Positions 22,993 to 33,629 of a stretch of 64,000 nt of DNA are shown in pieces; position 1 is the stretch's first letter; each line of letters begins with the position of its first letter. The notes below the pieces were generated by a model. That model ran no database searches, was not told where the DNA came from, and was given only the letters and a program-made list of their open reading frames with translations. Source of the stretch: Obelidium mucronatum (Eukaryota; Chytridiomycota; Chytridiomycetes; Chytridiales; Chytriomycetaceae). A program made the position numbers and the translations under genes. The stretch is taken from assembly GCA_025765595.1 (NCBI GenBank), contig JAIVFH010000042.1, positions 124,001 to 188,000 of the forward strand, given 5' to 3'.

Positions 22993-24463
22993 ATGACCAG
23001 CACTCTTGACCACTTGAAGAAGTATGTGATTTGACCCTTGCCTATCCCTCTGCGATCCAAGAGTTTTCCATCTGATCATGAAGAATTGAAAGCGCTCTGT
23101 GTTCTTCTGCTGGCTTTTTTGTTGATCTTGCTGTCAGGGGTTTTATTTTGCTCACACTTATTTTTCATTAGATACACCACTGTTGTCGCTGACACAGGAG
23201 ACTTTGAATGTAAGGCATCATTCTCCAAATATTGCTGTTTTTTTTCTGAAAACGCATTCGCTTAAACTTCCTGAAATCCAGCTATTGCCAACTTCAAACC
23301 CCAAGATGCCACAACCAACCCATCCTTGATCCTCGCTGCCGCCCAAAAGCCACAATACGCCAAGCTTATTGACAATGCTGTGGAATGGGCCAGAAACAAG
23401 TCAACGTGCGTTGTTTTTTTTAATTGAAGGGACAACCTTTTGTTTTGGCTGCTCATGCGTTTTTTCTCACTCAGTGACAAGGAGGAGCAACTCCAATGGG
23501 CTCTTGACAAGCTCGTACGTTTTGGCTTTTCTTATCGTTTTTTTACTTGCTGTTAATAATTGAGTGTTACTTGTGTCTCTAACGGAAATTCTCTTATTCC
23601 TGCAGTTGGTCAACTTTGGTTCTGAAATCCTCAAGATTGTTCCAGGTCGTGTTTCCACTGAAGTCGACGCCAGGTCAGTTTTTGAAAGACTCCGGAGGTT
23701 TCAACTAAACAGGTATTCAAAATTTGCCTTAAAAGACTCTCTTTCGACAAGGATGCCACCATTGAAAAGGCCAAGCGTATCATTGCTCTCTACGACGAAG
23801 CCGGTGTTTCCAAGGAACGTGTTTTGATCAAGATTGCTGCCACCTGGGAAGGTATCCAAGCTGCCAAGGAACTCGAGGCCAACTTTGGAATCCACACCAA
23901 CTTGACTCTTCTCTTTGGTTTCGCTCAAGCCGTTGCTTGTGCTGAAGCTCAAGTCACCCTCATTTCTCCATTCGTTGGACGTATTTTGGATTGGTACAAG
24001 AAGAGCACTGGTAACACTTACAGCCAGACTGAAGACCCAGGTGTCATTTCCGTGCAAAACATTTACAACTACTACAAAAAGTACGGATACAAGACCATTG
24101 TTATGGGAGCCTCTTTCCGTAACACTGGAGAAATTGAAGAGTTGACTGGATGTGACTACTTGACTATTTCCCCAGCTCTTTTGGACAGCCTTCAGAAGGA
24201 CTCCAAGGTCTTGGAGCCAAGATTGGAGGTTGCCAAGGCCCAGGCTTTGGATATCCCAAGACACACTTACGATGAGAAGTCTTTCAGATGGGCCATGAAC
24301 CAGGATGCTATGGCTACTGAGAAGCTCTCTGAAGGGTGGGTTTTTATTTTTTTTATTAATTTTCAAAACGGGAAACTGATGGCTAAACGTTTCTCACAGA
24401 ATCCGCAACTTTGCTGCTGACAACGGAAAGCTCGAAGCTGCCATCAAGGCCAAGCTTGCTTAA
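22993..24463 (+). CDS. TAL1: Transaldolase
   Basis: Seven exons (22993-23021, 23172-23209, 23282-23405, 23475-23514, 23606-23673, 23736-24335, 24400-24463) join in frame to 320 residues. The enzyme moves dihydroxyacetone units between sugar phosphates in the non-oxidative pentose phosphate pathway, in the cytosol. Family markers are '[12 protein letters not shown]', '[10 protein letters not shown]' with the early Asp, '[11 protein letters not shown]', the Schiff-base Lys region '[11 protein letters not shown]' and '[11 protein letters not shown]'. Near the end 'DEKSFRW' and 'KLSEGIRNFAAD' match the class. All catalytic residues are in place. The first five exons are very short and the sixth carries most of the barrel. 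Confidence 0.97.
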
Positions 24464-24581
24464 AATTTCTTCATTTGCTCTCCAAAGAATTTTACATGAT
24501 ATGATCTTTTTTGTTTTGTTTTGTTTTTGTGCACTGGTTGAAGAAAAAAGTTCGAAAGTAAAAAAGCAACAGCTTAAAAAA

Positions 24582-26201
24582 ATGCAACGCCACAAGGTCT
24601 GGGATCTGATGGCAAAGGTTGGACACGCCTCGTGTCCTTGCCATTCGCCTCTTGTGGCTGCTCGTTTTCCATCAATCTCGCTGCCGCATGCAAAGGGATG
24701 CGAACAGGGCAGGTCTGCTGTATCCACTCCACTCAACACAGACTATGCTTTTGAGGTATTCCCAACAACCAACCCACGTTAGAAAAGTCAAAAAAGAAAA
24801 TCAAAATAGATGGCTGCATCTTCAATCCGTTATGGATCAGGAGCCACCAGTGAAGTTGGCATGGACTTTCGAAACTTGCGGTCCCAAAAAGGTATTATTG
24901 TACTTTCATGAAAACCCAGAGGGTTCGCGCGGGAATCTAACCAAAAATATATATTCTAGTGGCTGTATTCACTGACCCAAATATTGCCACACTTTTCCCC
25001 TTTCGAACGGTAGTGGAGTCACTTACTAAACACAAAGTGCCACACATTGTATATGATCGCGTATGCGTGGAGCCAACGGACGTCTCTTTTAAAGATGCAA
25101 TTGATTTCGTTAAACAGCATCAACCAGACGCGTTTGTTGCTGTGGGTGGGGGATCCACGATTGATACGGCCAAAGGAGCAAATTTGTACCTGTCTCATCC
25201 AAACAATGAATTCCTGGATTTTGTGAATGCGCCTATTGGAAAGGGGCTTCCTGTTCGCGAAAAGTTGCGCCCATTGATTGCTATTCCCACAACTGCAGGT
25301 TTGATGATGATCAAGAAACAAAAACCCTTTACAAATGAACAAATTACCAGGAACTGGATCCGAAACCACAGGCGTCGCCATTTTTGATTACACACCCAAA
25401 AACTTCAAGACAGGAATCGCAAACCGCGCCTTGAAACCACTTCTTGGAATCATTGACCCACTCAACACAAGAACGGCGTCACCCAATGTCCGAGTCGCCA
25501 GCGGCCTCGACGTTCTCTGCCACGCTCTGGAATCATACACTGCGATTCCTTACAACCAACGGCAACCCCGCCCCAAAGACCCGATTGAACGGCCTGCATA
25601 CTAAGGCTCCAACCCCATCAGCGACATTTGGTCCCTGAAGGCCTTGAAAATGTGTATCGACAACCTGCCTAGAAGCTACAAGGATCCTACGGATTTTCAT
25701 GCGCAGGAGCAAATGATTCTTGCCGCAACTTTTGCTGGCATCGGGTTTGGGAATGCGGGTGTCCACCTGTGCCATGGAATGTCGTATCCAATCTCTGGGT
25801 TGAATAAGGCGTATTTGCATCCTGGGTATGCTGGGGTTTTGGGTGTTGGGCGCAAGATTGTTCCGCACGGGATTTCGGTGGCTGTAACCAGTCCAGCTGT
25901 TTTTGAGTTTACTGCTCCCGCGTGTCCTGAACGGCATTTGGAGGTTGCTGCCATGTTTGGTGAAGATGTTTCGAGAGTAAAGAAAGAGGATGCGGGCAAA
26001 GTATTGAGTGACGCCCTGAGAAAGTTTCTGTTTGAGTTGGACGTGCCAAATGGGATTCAGGCTTTTGGTTTTCAAAAGTCGCAAGTGAGGGATCTCGTGG
26101 TCGGCACACTGCCGCAACATCGAGTGACCAAGCTGGCCCCTGCGGAAGCGACCGAGGAGGTTCTTGAAAGGTTGTTTGAGAATTCTTTCACGATCTATTG
26201 A
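24582..26201 (+). CDS. ADHFE1: Hydroxyacid-oxoacid transhydrogenase (ADHFE1-like), with an in-frame TAA
   Basis: Exons 24582-24755, 24810-24891, 24960-25298 and 25351-26201 join in frame to 481 codons. This iron-dependent type III alcohol dehydrogenase interconverts gamma-hydroxybutyrate and 2-oxoglutarate in mitochondria. Visible markers are the Arg/His-rich leader, 'DYAFEMAASSIRYG', the NAD-binding 'AVGGGSTIDTAKG', 'PTTAGTGSETTG' and the metal-site region 'GFGNAGVHLCHGMSYPI'. At 25602-25604 the frame reads TAA where relatives have Gln ('RPAY[Q]GSNPISDIW'). Everything after it is well conserved to the natural TGA. This may be a recent null allele, programmed readthrough or a C-to-T error. 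Premature stopping would remove the metal-binding half. Confidence 0.93.
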
Positions 26202-26378
26202 AATACGCAAAAAAGAACAAAAAACAAAAAACTTGAACTGCGATTTCGATGACAGCATGACGTTTATTGATATCTTTTGAACTGTTTTTCTGGGGGGCTG
26301 GTTTGACAATCCCTTGTTTTTCAAAAAAAAAAAAACACAGAATCATTATTATAATATTCAGAAACACGACGTAAACAA

Positions 26379-27330
26379 ATGGCAGATATCAAGGAGCCAC
26401 TCTATTGCGCTGAACAGATCAAGATTCCCGCTGATCTTCCCGACATCTTGAAGAACTACACCAAACACATTATCAGAACTCAACCCACCGACATCATGAC
26501 ATCCTCCGCCGAGTAAATATCTCTACTGATCAACCTTGTTAGGAACAAGCGCGGTTCACTGATTTGAAAATACACTGCCTAAACAGATATTTTACGAGAC
26601 TTGCCAAACAAAGAACGCAAATGGGAAAGAAACTGACAAACCATCAACTCGAGGCGTTTTACATCAAGGCAAAGTCCAAAAAAAAATACTATCGATAGAT
26701 CTTGACGCTGATATACGTCAACCGGTATTTTTAAAATACAGGTGTCAAAACTGGATCGTGATGTCCTGACAAGAAAAGAGATTGAGGACGCTTGCAACCA
26801 CGCCTCGGTGTCTCCAATCCAAGTCACAGATATCATCACGTATGCGTGATTTATTTCTTTCATATTTGTCTGATTCCAATTAAAACTAACACAAACCGAA
26901 ACAGACTTGGAAACTGGACGGGAGAAAAAATCCCATGGTTAAAGTTCTGGGCGCTGTTGGTCGCTTCTGCATCAGGAGTAAGCATCTTCTTTCGAAGTGG
27001 GCGAGAGTGACTGGCCAATTCAACATCTTATTTGATCATTTTATCTCTTCCTTACACAGACATTTATTGGAACTGTTGAATCAGTCTGCCATCTTTTATC
27101 AGACAATGGAATGCTCCCCAGCGCACCCTTGATTGAAATCATGACATTTATGGCCGAACGCGATCCAACGCAAGAACAAAGTCGTATCCAGAACTTGATC
27201 AAGACAATCCAGTCTTCTGGGTAAGCAGCGTTGCTGATTTCTTTGTGTGAAAATATGTTTAAAAAACCAAAACAGACCGTCTGTGAACGCTGACAATGTG
27301 ATGGTCCAAGTTCGAAAAGAAGCCAAATAG
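26379..27330 (+). CDS. ROPN1L: Ropporin-1-like / radial-spoke RSP11-type protein
   Basis: Six exons (26379-26512, 26587-26668, 26742-26839, 26905-26977, 27060-27220, 27276-27330) join in frame to 200 residues. The N-terminus is an RIIa (dimerisation/docking) domain: 'IPADLPDILKNYTKHIIRTQP' leads into 'AEYFTRLAKQR'. The rest follows ropporin ('KIPWLKFWALL' pattern). In cilia such proteins dock on AKAP-like radial-spoke partners, so the gene implies a motile flagellum at some life stage. Intron 2 appears to be GC-AG (AAG|GCAAAG), because a GC donor keeps phase 0 and no GT donor does. Human ROPN1L is 230 residues. Confidence 0.88.
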
Positions 27331-29149
27331 ACGCATTTCTTTTCTTTTCTTTTCTTCTTTTGGTAAATTGTTTCTTTTTGCGAGAATAAAAAACGAAGTT
27401 GGAAAAGTTTTGAAACAGACCTCATTGAATCAGCTTCTCGACAGCTATTTATTTAAATTGGCATTGCATCTATCCTTTCTATCATATCATCATTCACCTA
27501 GTTGCTTACACGTATCAATGTTCAAATATCCAGAAGACAAAACCAAAAAGCATTGTTTTGTGCTGCACTACAAACAACAGTTAACTATTCTAATGGTCAT
27601 GATTTTTTTTTTTTCAATAATGGAACGCGGTCATGAGTGCAAGGACTCCAGGAGTTGTTTTTGTTTCATAAATCCAAATCATGTATCTACAAGGGGGCAA
27701 ACCTTTGAGAACTCTCACTTGCAAGAACCTTTTTGGCTTTTGATTAAAATGATTTTTATTCAACTAAACCCCCCCCACACACAATTCTCTGTGAGAATCC
27801 TCTAATGGGCAGCCGCAGATATTCCCAGGATTTTTAGTGAAATGCGAGAAAAACGTGTTTTCATTTATGAAGACCAAAAAACGTGTGTGATTCAATTTGA
27901 AAAACATAGAATTTCTAGTTTCTCCCAATTTTAACTGGGCGGCCAGATATTCCCAGGATTTTTAGTGAAATGCGAGAAAAAACGTGTTTTCATTTATGAA
28001 GACCAAAAAATGGTGAATATCAAGAAAGGTTGATTGAGTGAATCCTGGAAATAGTGTTTAGCAAGGCTGTGGTTCAAAAGAACGTTGTAATAAAACTCAT
28101 AGTTTGCTTTATTTTGTATTTATCCATGTTAATCTGTAGTCAAGTTGGTGCCTTGATTCGACTTGTTCAGTGTTGGTCTTGAATTTCAGCCAAATTAATT
28201 TGCGAATCGAGGGGGAGGGCCACAATTTTTTTTTTTTGGGTGTGAGATTTGGATGATTTTGTTGATTTTGAAGGATTTTGGGATTCTTGAAAAATCATCT
28301 GAATTCTTCATTATTTCTTGTTTTATCTGCTGAAAAAGTGTGGGAAAAGCGTGATTTGATTCAAAATGGGTGAAATGCCTTAGAATATCTGCTGCCAAAC
28401 GAGGATTTGGGTGATATGGAGGATTCGAAAGGATTTTTTTTATTTCTTCGAAAATCTTGCAAAATCTCGAATATCTGCGGCCGTCCAATAAAATTTTGAA
28501 TTTTTGACGCCACCGCTGCGGCAAGTGACAAATTAACTCAACTTTGAATAGTATGAGAATTGTTCACTTAATGTTAGTGGGGAATAATAGTGTGAATTAT
28601 GCTAGTGTGAATAGTCACTTGTGTTTATTTCAATGTGGTCGTTTCGGTCAAAAAGTTCAACATGGTTGGATTTTTTCTTCATAATGAAACGACACATCAC
28701 CAACAGCAAACTGACCGACTTCTTCTTGGCTGTGCCTGGGCCAACCTACGCCACCCCCTCCGCCTCCTCCAATCCACTGTAATCATCATCATCATCAGCA
28801 ACATCTCATCGTATTAAGAAGGCGAAAACAGGAAAGGGTAAAAAAAATAAAATAGATAGTAAGGCTTGATGAGCATAACAAATTCGAGTGGGCCTCCATT
28901 CTTGAAACAAATTCAGAATCCAAGCAGGAGTATAAGATGGTAGCTCAATCTTTTCAATTAGATCCAATGTCTTGCGTACAAGAATTTTGTGAAATATTGT
29001 CAATATTAATGTACCATCCAAATCCTCATGGTGTGGATGTTATCTGTGTAGGATCCTATTTGCAACCAATCTTTCCAGATTCCATCAGCAAGTTGACAAA
29101 TGTCCATTACTTGTATCAGCGATCTGCTGGCTTTCCATGTAAAGTTATT
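27331..29149. other. Gene-poor AT-rich interval
   Basis: No frame here has domain motifs or splice support. A 109-codon minus frame (28524-28195) is Phe/Lys/Ile-rich and composed of T-rich repeats, so I do not call it. The interval holds the direct repeat at 27816-28010. Confidence 0.5.
27816..28010. repeat. Direct repeat, about 66 bp, 128-bp period
   Basis: The segment starting CAGATATTCCCAGGA at 27816 recurs at 27944 with near identity through 'GAAGACCAAAAAA'. The bases before each copy (TGGGCAGC / TGGGCGGC) are also similar, so a unit of about 128 bp was duplicated. Confidence 0.8.
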
Positions 29150-29430
29150 AGGGTGCAGTTTGCGACATGGACTCGGTTCCAGTAGAAGTATAGCTAAACA
29201 CCTGGCCGCGACCGTCTGAGTTCATGGCGGCAACAACATTGCTATAATTTCCAGTCAAAGTGCTCCAAGAATATTTATCTGAGTTGGTCCACTGAGAAGG
29301 AACTGAGTTTTTGTGAATGTCAAAGAATCTTCGGCAGAAAACTATGAAACAAGAACAGATTCTTACTAAATCCGGTTAAATTGTTTCCCTTCAAGTTCAA
29401 GTAATAAAATGGTCCAAGAGAGCTCCAGGA
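29150..29430 (-). pseudogene. Relic of a lectin-propeller/LRR gene
   Basis: Read on the minus strand, about 29430-29365 gives an LRR-like 'YYLNLKGNNLTGF', and 29285-29160 gives 'LTGNYSNVVAAMNSDGR' followed by 'VFSYTS'. Both match the LRR-to-propeller junction of the large gene at 56913-64000, in the same order and with an intron-like gap between. Nothing of the rest of the propeller remains recognisable. This is a small diverged copy about 28 kb from the living gene. Confidence 0.75.
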
Positions 29431-29863
29431 GTCGGGAATATTGCTTCTCCAAAGACGCAATTGTCATGTCGTAAACTTCCTTAAATAAATTATCCATTCC
29501 GAGCCCTTGAGAACGCTGAGCAGCATCACTTTAACTCACTCTACAATAACATTTCTGTTCACAGATTTTACACGTTTTAAAGACTGCTTTCCACTAAAAC
29601 AATTGCACGTTATTTTCAAGAGCCTGAATACCGCATCTGCGTCAATGGCGCAAGCGTGAGTTGATGAAGCTGTGAGCATTTCCAAAGTTTCCCACATCAC
29701 ACTCCAGCAAGGTAGAGTCCGAATTAAGAGACAAGATATTAAATCCTATCAAGTTTTCTGCAGTTCGTTGAGCGAGTTCTTACCTTCGGACCGCGTTGAT
29801 ACCAAAACGCCGGAGTTTATTCCAGATTGTTTGGATGTGGATCCAAAGACTAATGGTGATAAT

Positions 29864-30029
29864 ATCGCCGAAGGCGGTGAATTTTATTTTTTTCCATGCC
29901 TCCAAAGGCGGCGAAGCAGACACCGCCGTAGGCGATGAACCATGCCGCTGCCGTAGGCAATGAACCATACCGCCGAAGGTGGTGAAGTTCTTAAGACTTT
30001 TCTATGCCGCCAAAGGCGGCAAAGTCTTA
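29864..30029 (+). repeat. Cluster of GNA-loop mini-hairpins
   Basis: At least six palindromes occur in 166 bp: 29864-29878 (GAA loop), 29898-29912 (AAA), 29922-29936 (GTA), 29949-29959 (GTA), 29969-29983 (GAA) and 30006-30020 (AAA). The last is extended by TAAGACTTT (29992-30000) pairing with AAAGTCTTA (30021-30029). Stems vary between copies but usually stay paired, sometimes through G-T. Confidence 0.85.
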
Positions 30030-30114
30030 TCGCCGATTCATCAGATTCAGATGGCTGTTTTGTTTCTCCTGCTTCTGGGCCAATTTAAGAGTCAGAGTTA
30101 ATTCTTAGCACAAA

Positions 30115-30320
30115 ATGAAAAGACCCTCGCCAGCTTGCCCCTCTTATTTCAAGCACCCGGCACCAGAATATGAATCAGGCGATTCGGACTTTGACGAACA
30201 AGGACTGGACATGATGTATGGGAAATTGCGGCGGCAGGCTGATGTTATAGCACCAGCGGCCAACAAGACGACAAAGAAACAAAAACCAAAACAGAAACAG
30301 CATACAGTCCTCCTCCTCCT

Positions 30321-30360
<40 letters not shown>

Positions 30361-30600
30361 CTACAACTACAACAACAACTACAACTACAACTGCAACTAC
30401 TACAACAACAACAACTACAACAACAACAACAACTACAACAACTACAACAACCAGCGAGGGCAACTGGTCAGGCCTTGATGGACGGCTACCAAGCCGCTCT
30501 CAAGGCTGGCCTTGAGCTTGCAGCTTCCACCCGCATCAACAATGCGGCAAACAAAAGAATTACCGAGCTTGAACTTAGTATTAAGGAAACTGCACTGTGA
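30115..30600 (+). CDS. Poly-Gln low-complexity protein, 161 aa
   Basis: The intronless frame starts at an ATG after a short leader. Residues 1-60 are polar with an acidic patch and a Lys/Gln-rich stretch. A run of about 55 Gln/Leu residues (CAA-rich with CTA) comes next, then an Ala/Leu helical C-terminus ending in 'ELELSIKETAL'. No domain is recognised. The Gln tract is encoded by CAACAA repeats, so length may vary between strains. Coding status rests on the non-repetitive flanks remaining open. It lies in a transposon-rich interval and could be element cargo. Confidence 0.4.
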
Positions 30601-31949
30601 ACTCCAGGTTTTTCAGTGCAGTTTGCTAGAGCTCAAACTTTCGTTTCTGATGTAATTTTTTTAAGCTTGCTTGCTTCAATAACATTAATGAGTTCAATAG
30701 AGTTTGAATGCCCGAAGTGCATGGGAGAACGAATCCATCGCAGAGGAGCTCCACTTGAAAGAGATTATAAGAGAGCCCCAAGCCGACGCAGTAATTGCCC
30801 CCAAAAATCAATTTCACATCCTTCGGTTTAAGGACCGAGAGCTCCAGCTGGTGGCCAAAGATTCCTATACCCTGAGATACATCTACCAATATTTTTTCCT
30901 TTTCCTGTTTTGATTACAGTTCTTATTCACCTATCATTTATTGTTTGAATATAGAGTTTTGTAAAGAATCTGAAATATTATATTGTATGTAGAGGTGCAT
31001 AGAGTCAAAAATTTATTCTCCCAGAAATAACCCCCAGCCGGGACAACAACAGCAAAGACAAGTCAGCCTCCTCAACTACCAAGCTACAATCATCAATGCT
31101 AGTATTAAGGTGATGTCATCATCCCAACCTGCCCTTCTTGTCCCTTGGTTGACTTGTTATGTTGGGCAATTGGATGCTTGGCTCTGTTGGAATTCGATGC
31201 CATGCCGTGCCTCACCCGCTTGGTCATGACCGTCGAATATGAGATGCACCGGCTGCCACCCTGGATTTTATTTGGGGTGGTTTGTTAGGTGTAGCAATGC
31301 TTGGCAGCTCTGTTGTATTGGACACCCTTGCGCTCCTTTTCCGAAATGCCACAAAATGACCATATTGTAATCACTTTCTTTTTTTCATAGGTTTCTTCCG
31401 TCATTATCCCTCCAGTGCAAGAAAAGTCGACATGTGGCCACTTTATCAAATTCAACCAATGGATTACAAATTGATTAACCTACACCACTTTGTTAACAGG
31501 TGCCAAATTCAAAAGCTTATATCGCAACTTACAGTGAACTAAATATCCACCAACCAATTGGCTCATGGGCGAATGGACGCAGAAGCCTCTGCGACCCCTC
31601 TCCCGTCTCTCTGCTAGGATATAACTGATCAAAACACATTTTTATTAGATATATAGAGGAGGGTGTTGTGAATCCATTGATTGATTGTGTCCTTTCTGCT
31701 GTAAAACCTGAAAATGGTATTCCTGTTGTAAATCCAATGATTCCATTTCATTGGTACCATGAAGAGTTAAGAAGCAGGCGCCAGCAATCTGGCATGAAAC
31801 TCAACGAAAAGCTCTGCAACCCATGCCGCGACGCCTGCTCACCAACTTTGTCTTCATTGACTTTGACTGCGAACATAGCCCAGCTGCTGTCGCCGCCGCG
31901 TGCTTTGGTGGCCACCAAAGGTTCTTGCTGTCTTGCCACCAATTGTTGG
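30601..31949. other. No supported gene
   Basis: Frames are short and mutually incompatible. Nothing resembling a conserved protein or RNA was seen. The right part approaches the decayed transposase and may be its 3' end. Confidence 0.45.
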
Positions 31950-32971
31950 TGTTTCTGTAGCCACCTTCAAAAACGGAAAGAGTGGAGGGCAACTGGTTAT
32001 CTTGTTGGATGCCTTTTCTGACTGTGCCTTCTATTTGGCTGCACAATGGTATGTAATTTAAATTGTTTAACTTGAGAATGATAGAAAAGCTGATCTCGGC
32101 ACTGCTCCTTGTCTTGCCGTTATTTTGGCTGGTATCATTTCCACTTGTCTTGGATTACAGCCCGCAACAGGAGTTACTCTTTCTGGAGTTTTTCGCTCAC
32201 ACTGCTTCTGCCTCCTCTGGCGCCCTTAACGCTGTTCCTCTCCGTTTCCCATCATTTTTTGCTGGACAAGTCGCCATCGAATGTGAACTTGACAGCAAGA
32301 GAAAAGAGGCTGTAACAAAGGGAATATAGCTGGCCATAGGACCACGTTCACTTTGGTGGACATTTGGGCGGTTAATGGATGTGCTCACAAGAAAGGAACC
32401 CTGGGAGCTTTCGTTTTCGAGTTTGATGCGCATTTCATCGACATTGACAAGATTTCCCATGCTGTAGCCATTCTCGTCCATCGTCCATCCAATCCTTGAA
32501 CAGTTTTACCCAGACTTTAACCTCAATTTCTGTAGCTGGTTTGATGCTGGAGGATGTTAGAGCTTTGACGGCTTGTTGGGTAATTCGCTTTTGGTGGCGT
32601 CCCAAGACACCATTTAGCCATCCGTTTGGATTCCAATCTCCTGGTCCGCAGATTTCAAGGTACTTTTGGCGTGCTAATTGCAAAAAATCTACTTGGCGCA
32701 ATGGGCTGTGGGACAAGGATTGGGCCTCCAAAAAGGCGACAAACACAAGCTCATCATGGTCTGAGAACAATTGCTTGCCGTGGACTCAATCAGGATGCTT
32801 GTCAATTTGCTGATAGATTCCGCGTGCAGCCTCAGTGGTAATACCATGGTTGGCAGCAACTTGCTTGGCAGCTTTTGACTGATTCATCAAGGCACTGATT
32901 TCTTGAAAAACTTGGAAAGCTGTGTCTTGGTCATGACGAGAGCTACTGGATTTCGATCGCTTTCTTCTCAT
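31950..32971 (-). pseudogene. Decayed pogo/Tigger-like DDE transposase
   Basis: The minus strand gives an N-terminal HTH segment at 32971-32786 ('AAKQVAANHGITTEAARGIYQQI'), a second DNA-binding-like helical block at 32770-32435 ('RITQQAVKALTSSSI'), and then in a shifted frame 'LVNVDEMRIKLENE', which resembles the first-Asp motif of DDE_1 transposases. After another frame change a piece reads 'ERVTPVAGCNPRQ', like the strand after that motif. At least three frame changes separate the pieces, so the copy is dead. The later Asp and Glu motifs were not located. The left boundary is approximate. Confidence 0.55.
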
Positions 32972-33059
32972 TATTTGTTAGCTATGATGATTTTATTGTG
33001 GTGCTGTGGTGACGTGGGTTGGAAATCATTTTTTTGGGTTGGAAAAAAAGGATCACTGA

Positions 33060-33613
33060 ATGCCCCAGCCTCAAAAGAGACAGGCGGCTCAGCGTCCTGA
33101 AGCAGGAGTAGAGCTCCTGTTCAATGAAGCTAAGGATGTAGGGCCCGAGGCATCTGTCTCGGCAAGCAAACAGCGCGGACGTCGAGTAAGGTCTGCACCC
33201 TATCTATGCTCAATACTGCAAGTATTAATGACTGACATTTGAAGGATGGGGCAATGGGTCAAAAGTCATGTTCAACCTGTAATTCCTGCTATCAAAAACA
33301 GAAGCTATGTTGTTGTGCACATGGGGAGACACCAGCAGCAGAAGTGGCATCAATTTGGAAGCATGCAGAAGTTGTGCTGCTGTTTTTTGAACATGAGCTG
33401 GTTGGGAACACTCTGAATCACAAGAACATCCGAATTGAGGAGCATACGTTGGAGGACTATTATCAGACAATCAGAAACTTTTGCTTCTCTTATTAGTATG
33501 CTTTTATTGTGTTTGCACTGTTTGATACTCTGGGGAATTTACTCTTCCATTTGACAGAAAGTTGGCTGAACCTGAAGGAGATGGGCACAGCAATAGCTAC
33601 CCAGATTGTGTGA
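33060..33613 (+). CDS. Small Cys-rich protein divergent from the pogo remnant
   Basis: Exons 33060-33185, 33245-33495 and 33562-33613 join in frame to 142 residues (donors GTAAGG and GTATGC; acceptors TGAAG and GAAAG, the last weak). The middle contains 'CSTCNSCYQKQKLCCC', a dense cysteine cluster that could bind zinc. The first exon is Gln/Arg/Ala-rich. The start is 89 bp from the start of the transposase remnant and faces away from it, so this may be a second gene of the same element. No known family is recognised. Confidence 0.4.
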
Positions 33614-33629
33614 ACGTCCAGAAGTCAGG

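Noticed and set aside
25602..25604. Reassignment of TAA to glutamine
   Set aside because: RPT4, transaldolase, pyruvate kinase and others end at TAA exactly where their families end.
28195..28524. 109-codon minus frame
   Set aside because: The sequence is built of similar T/A-rich phrases (GGATTTTG, GAATCTT) and lacks motifs, a promoter or splice partners.
30245..30463. Poly-Val minus frame
   Set aside because: It is the reverse complement of the CAA/CTA repeat in the polyQ ORF.
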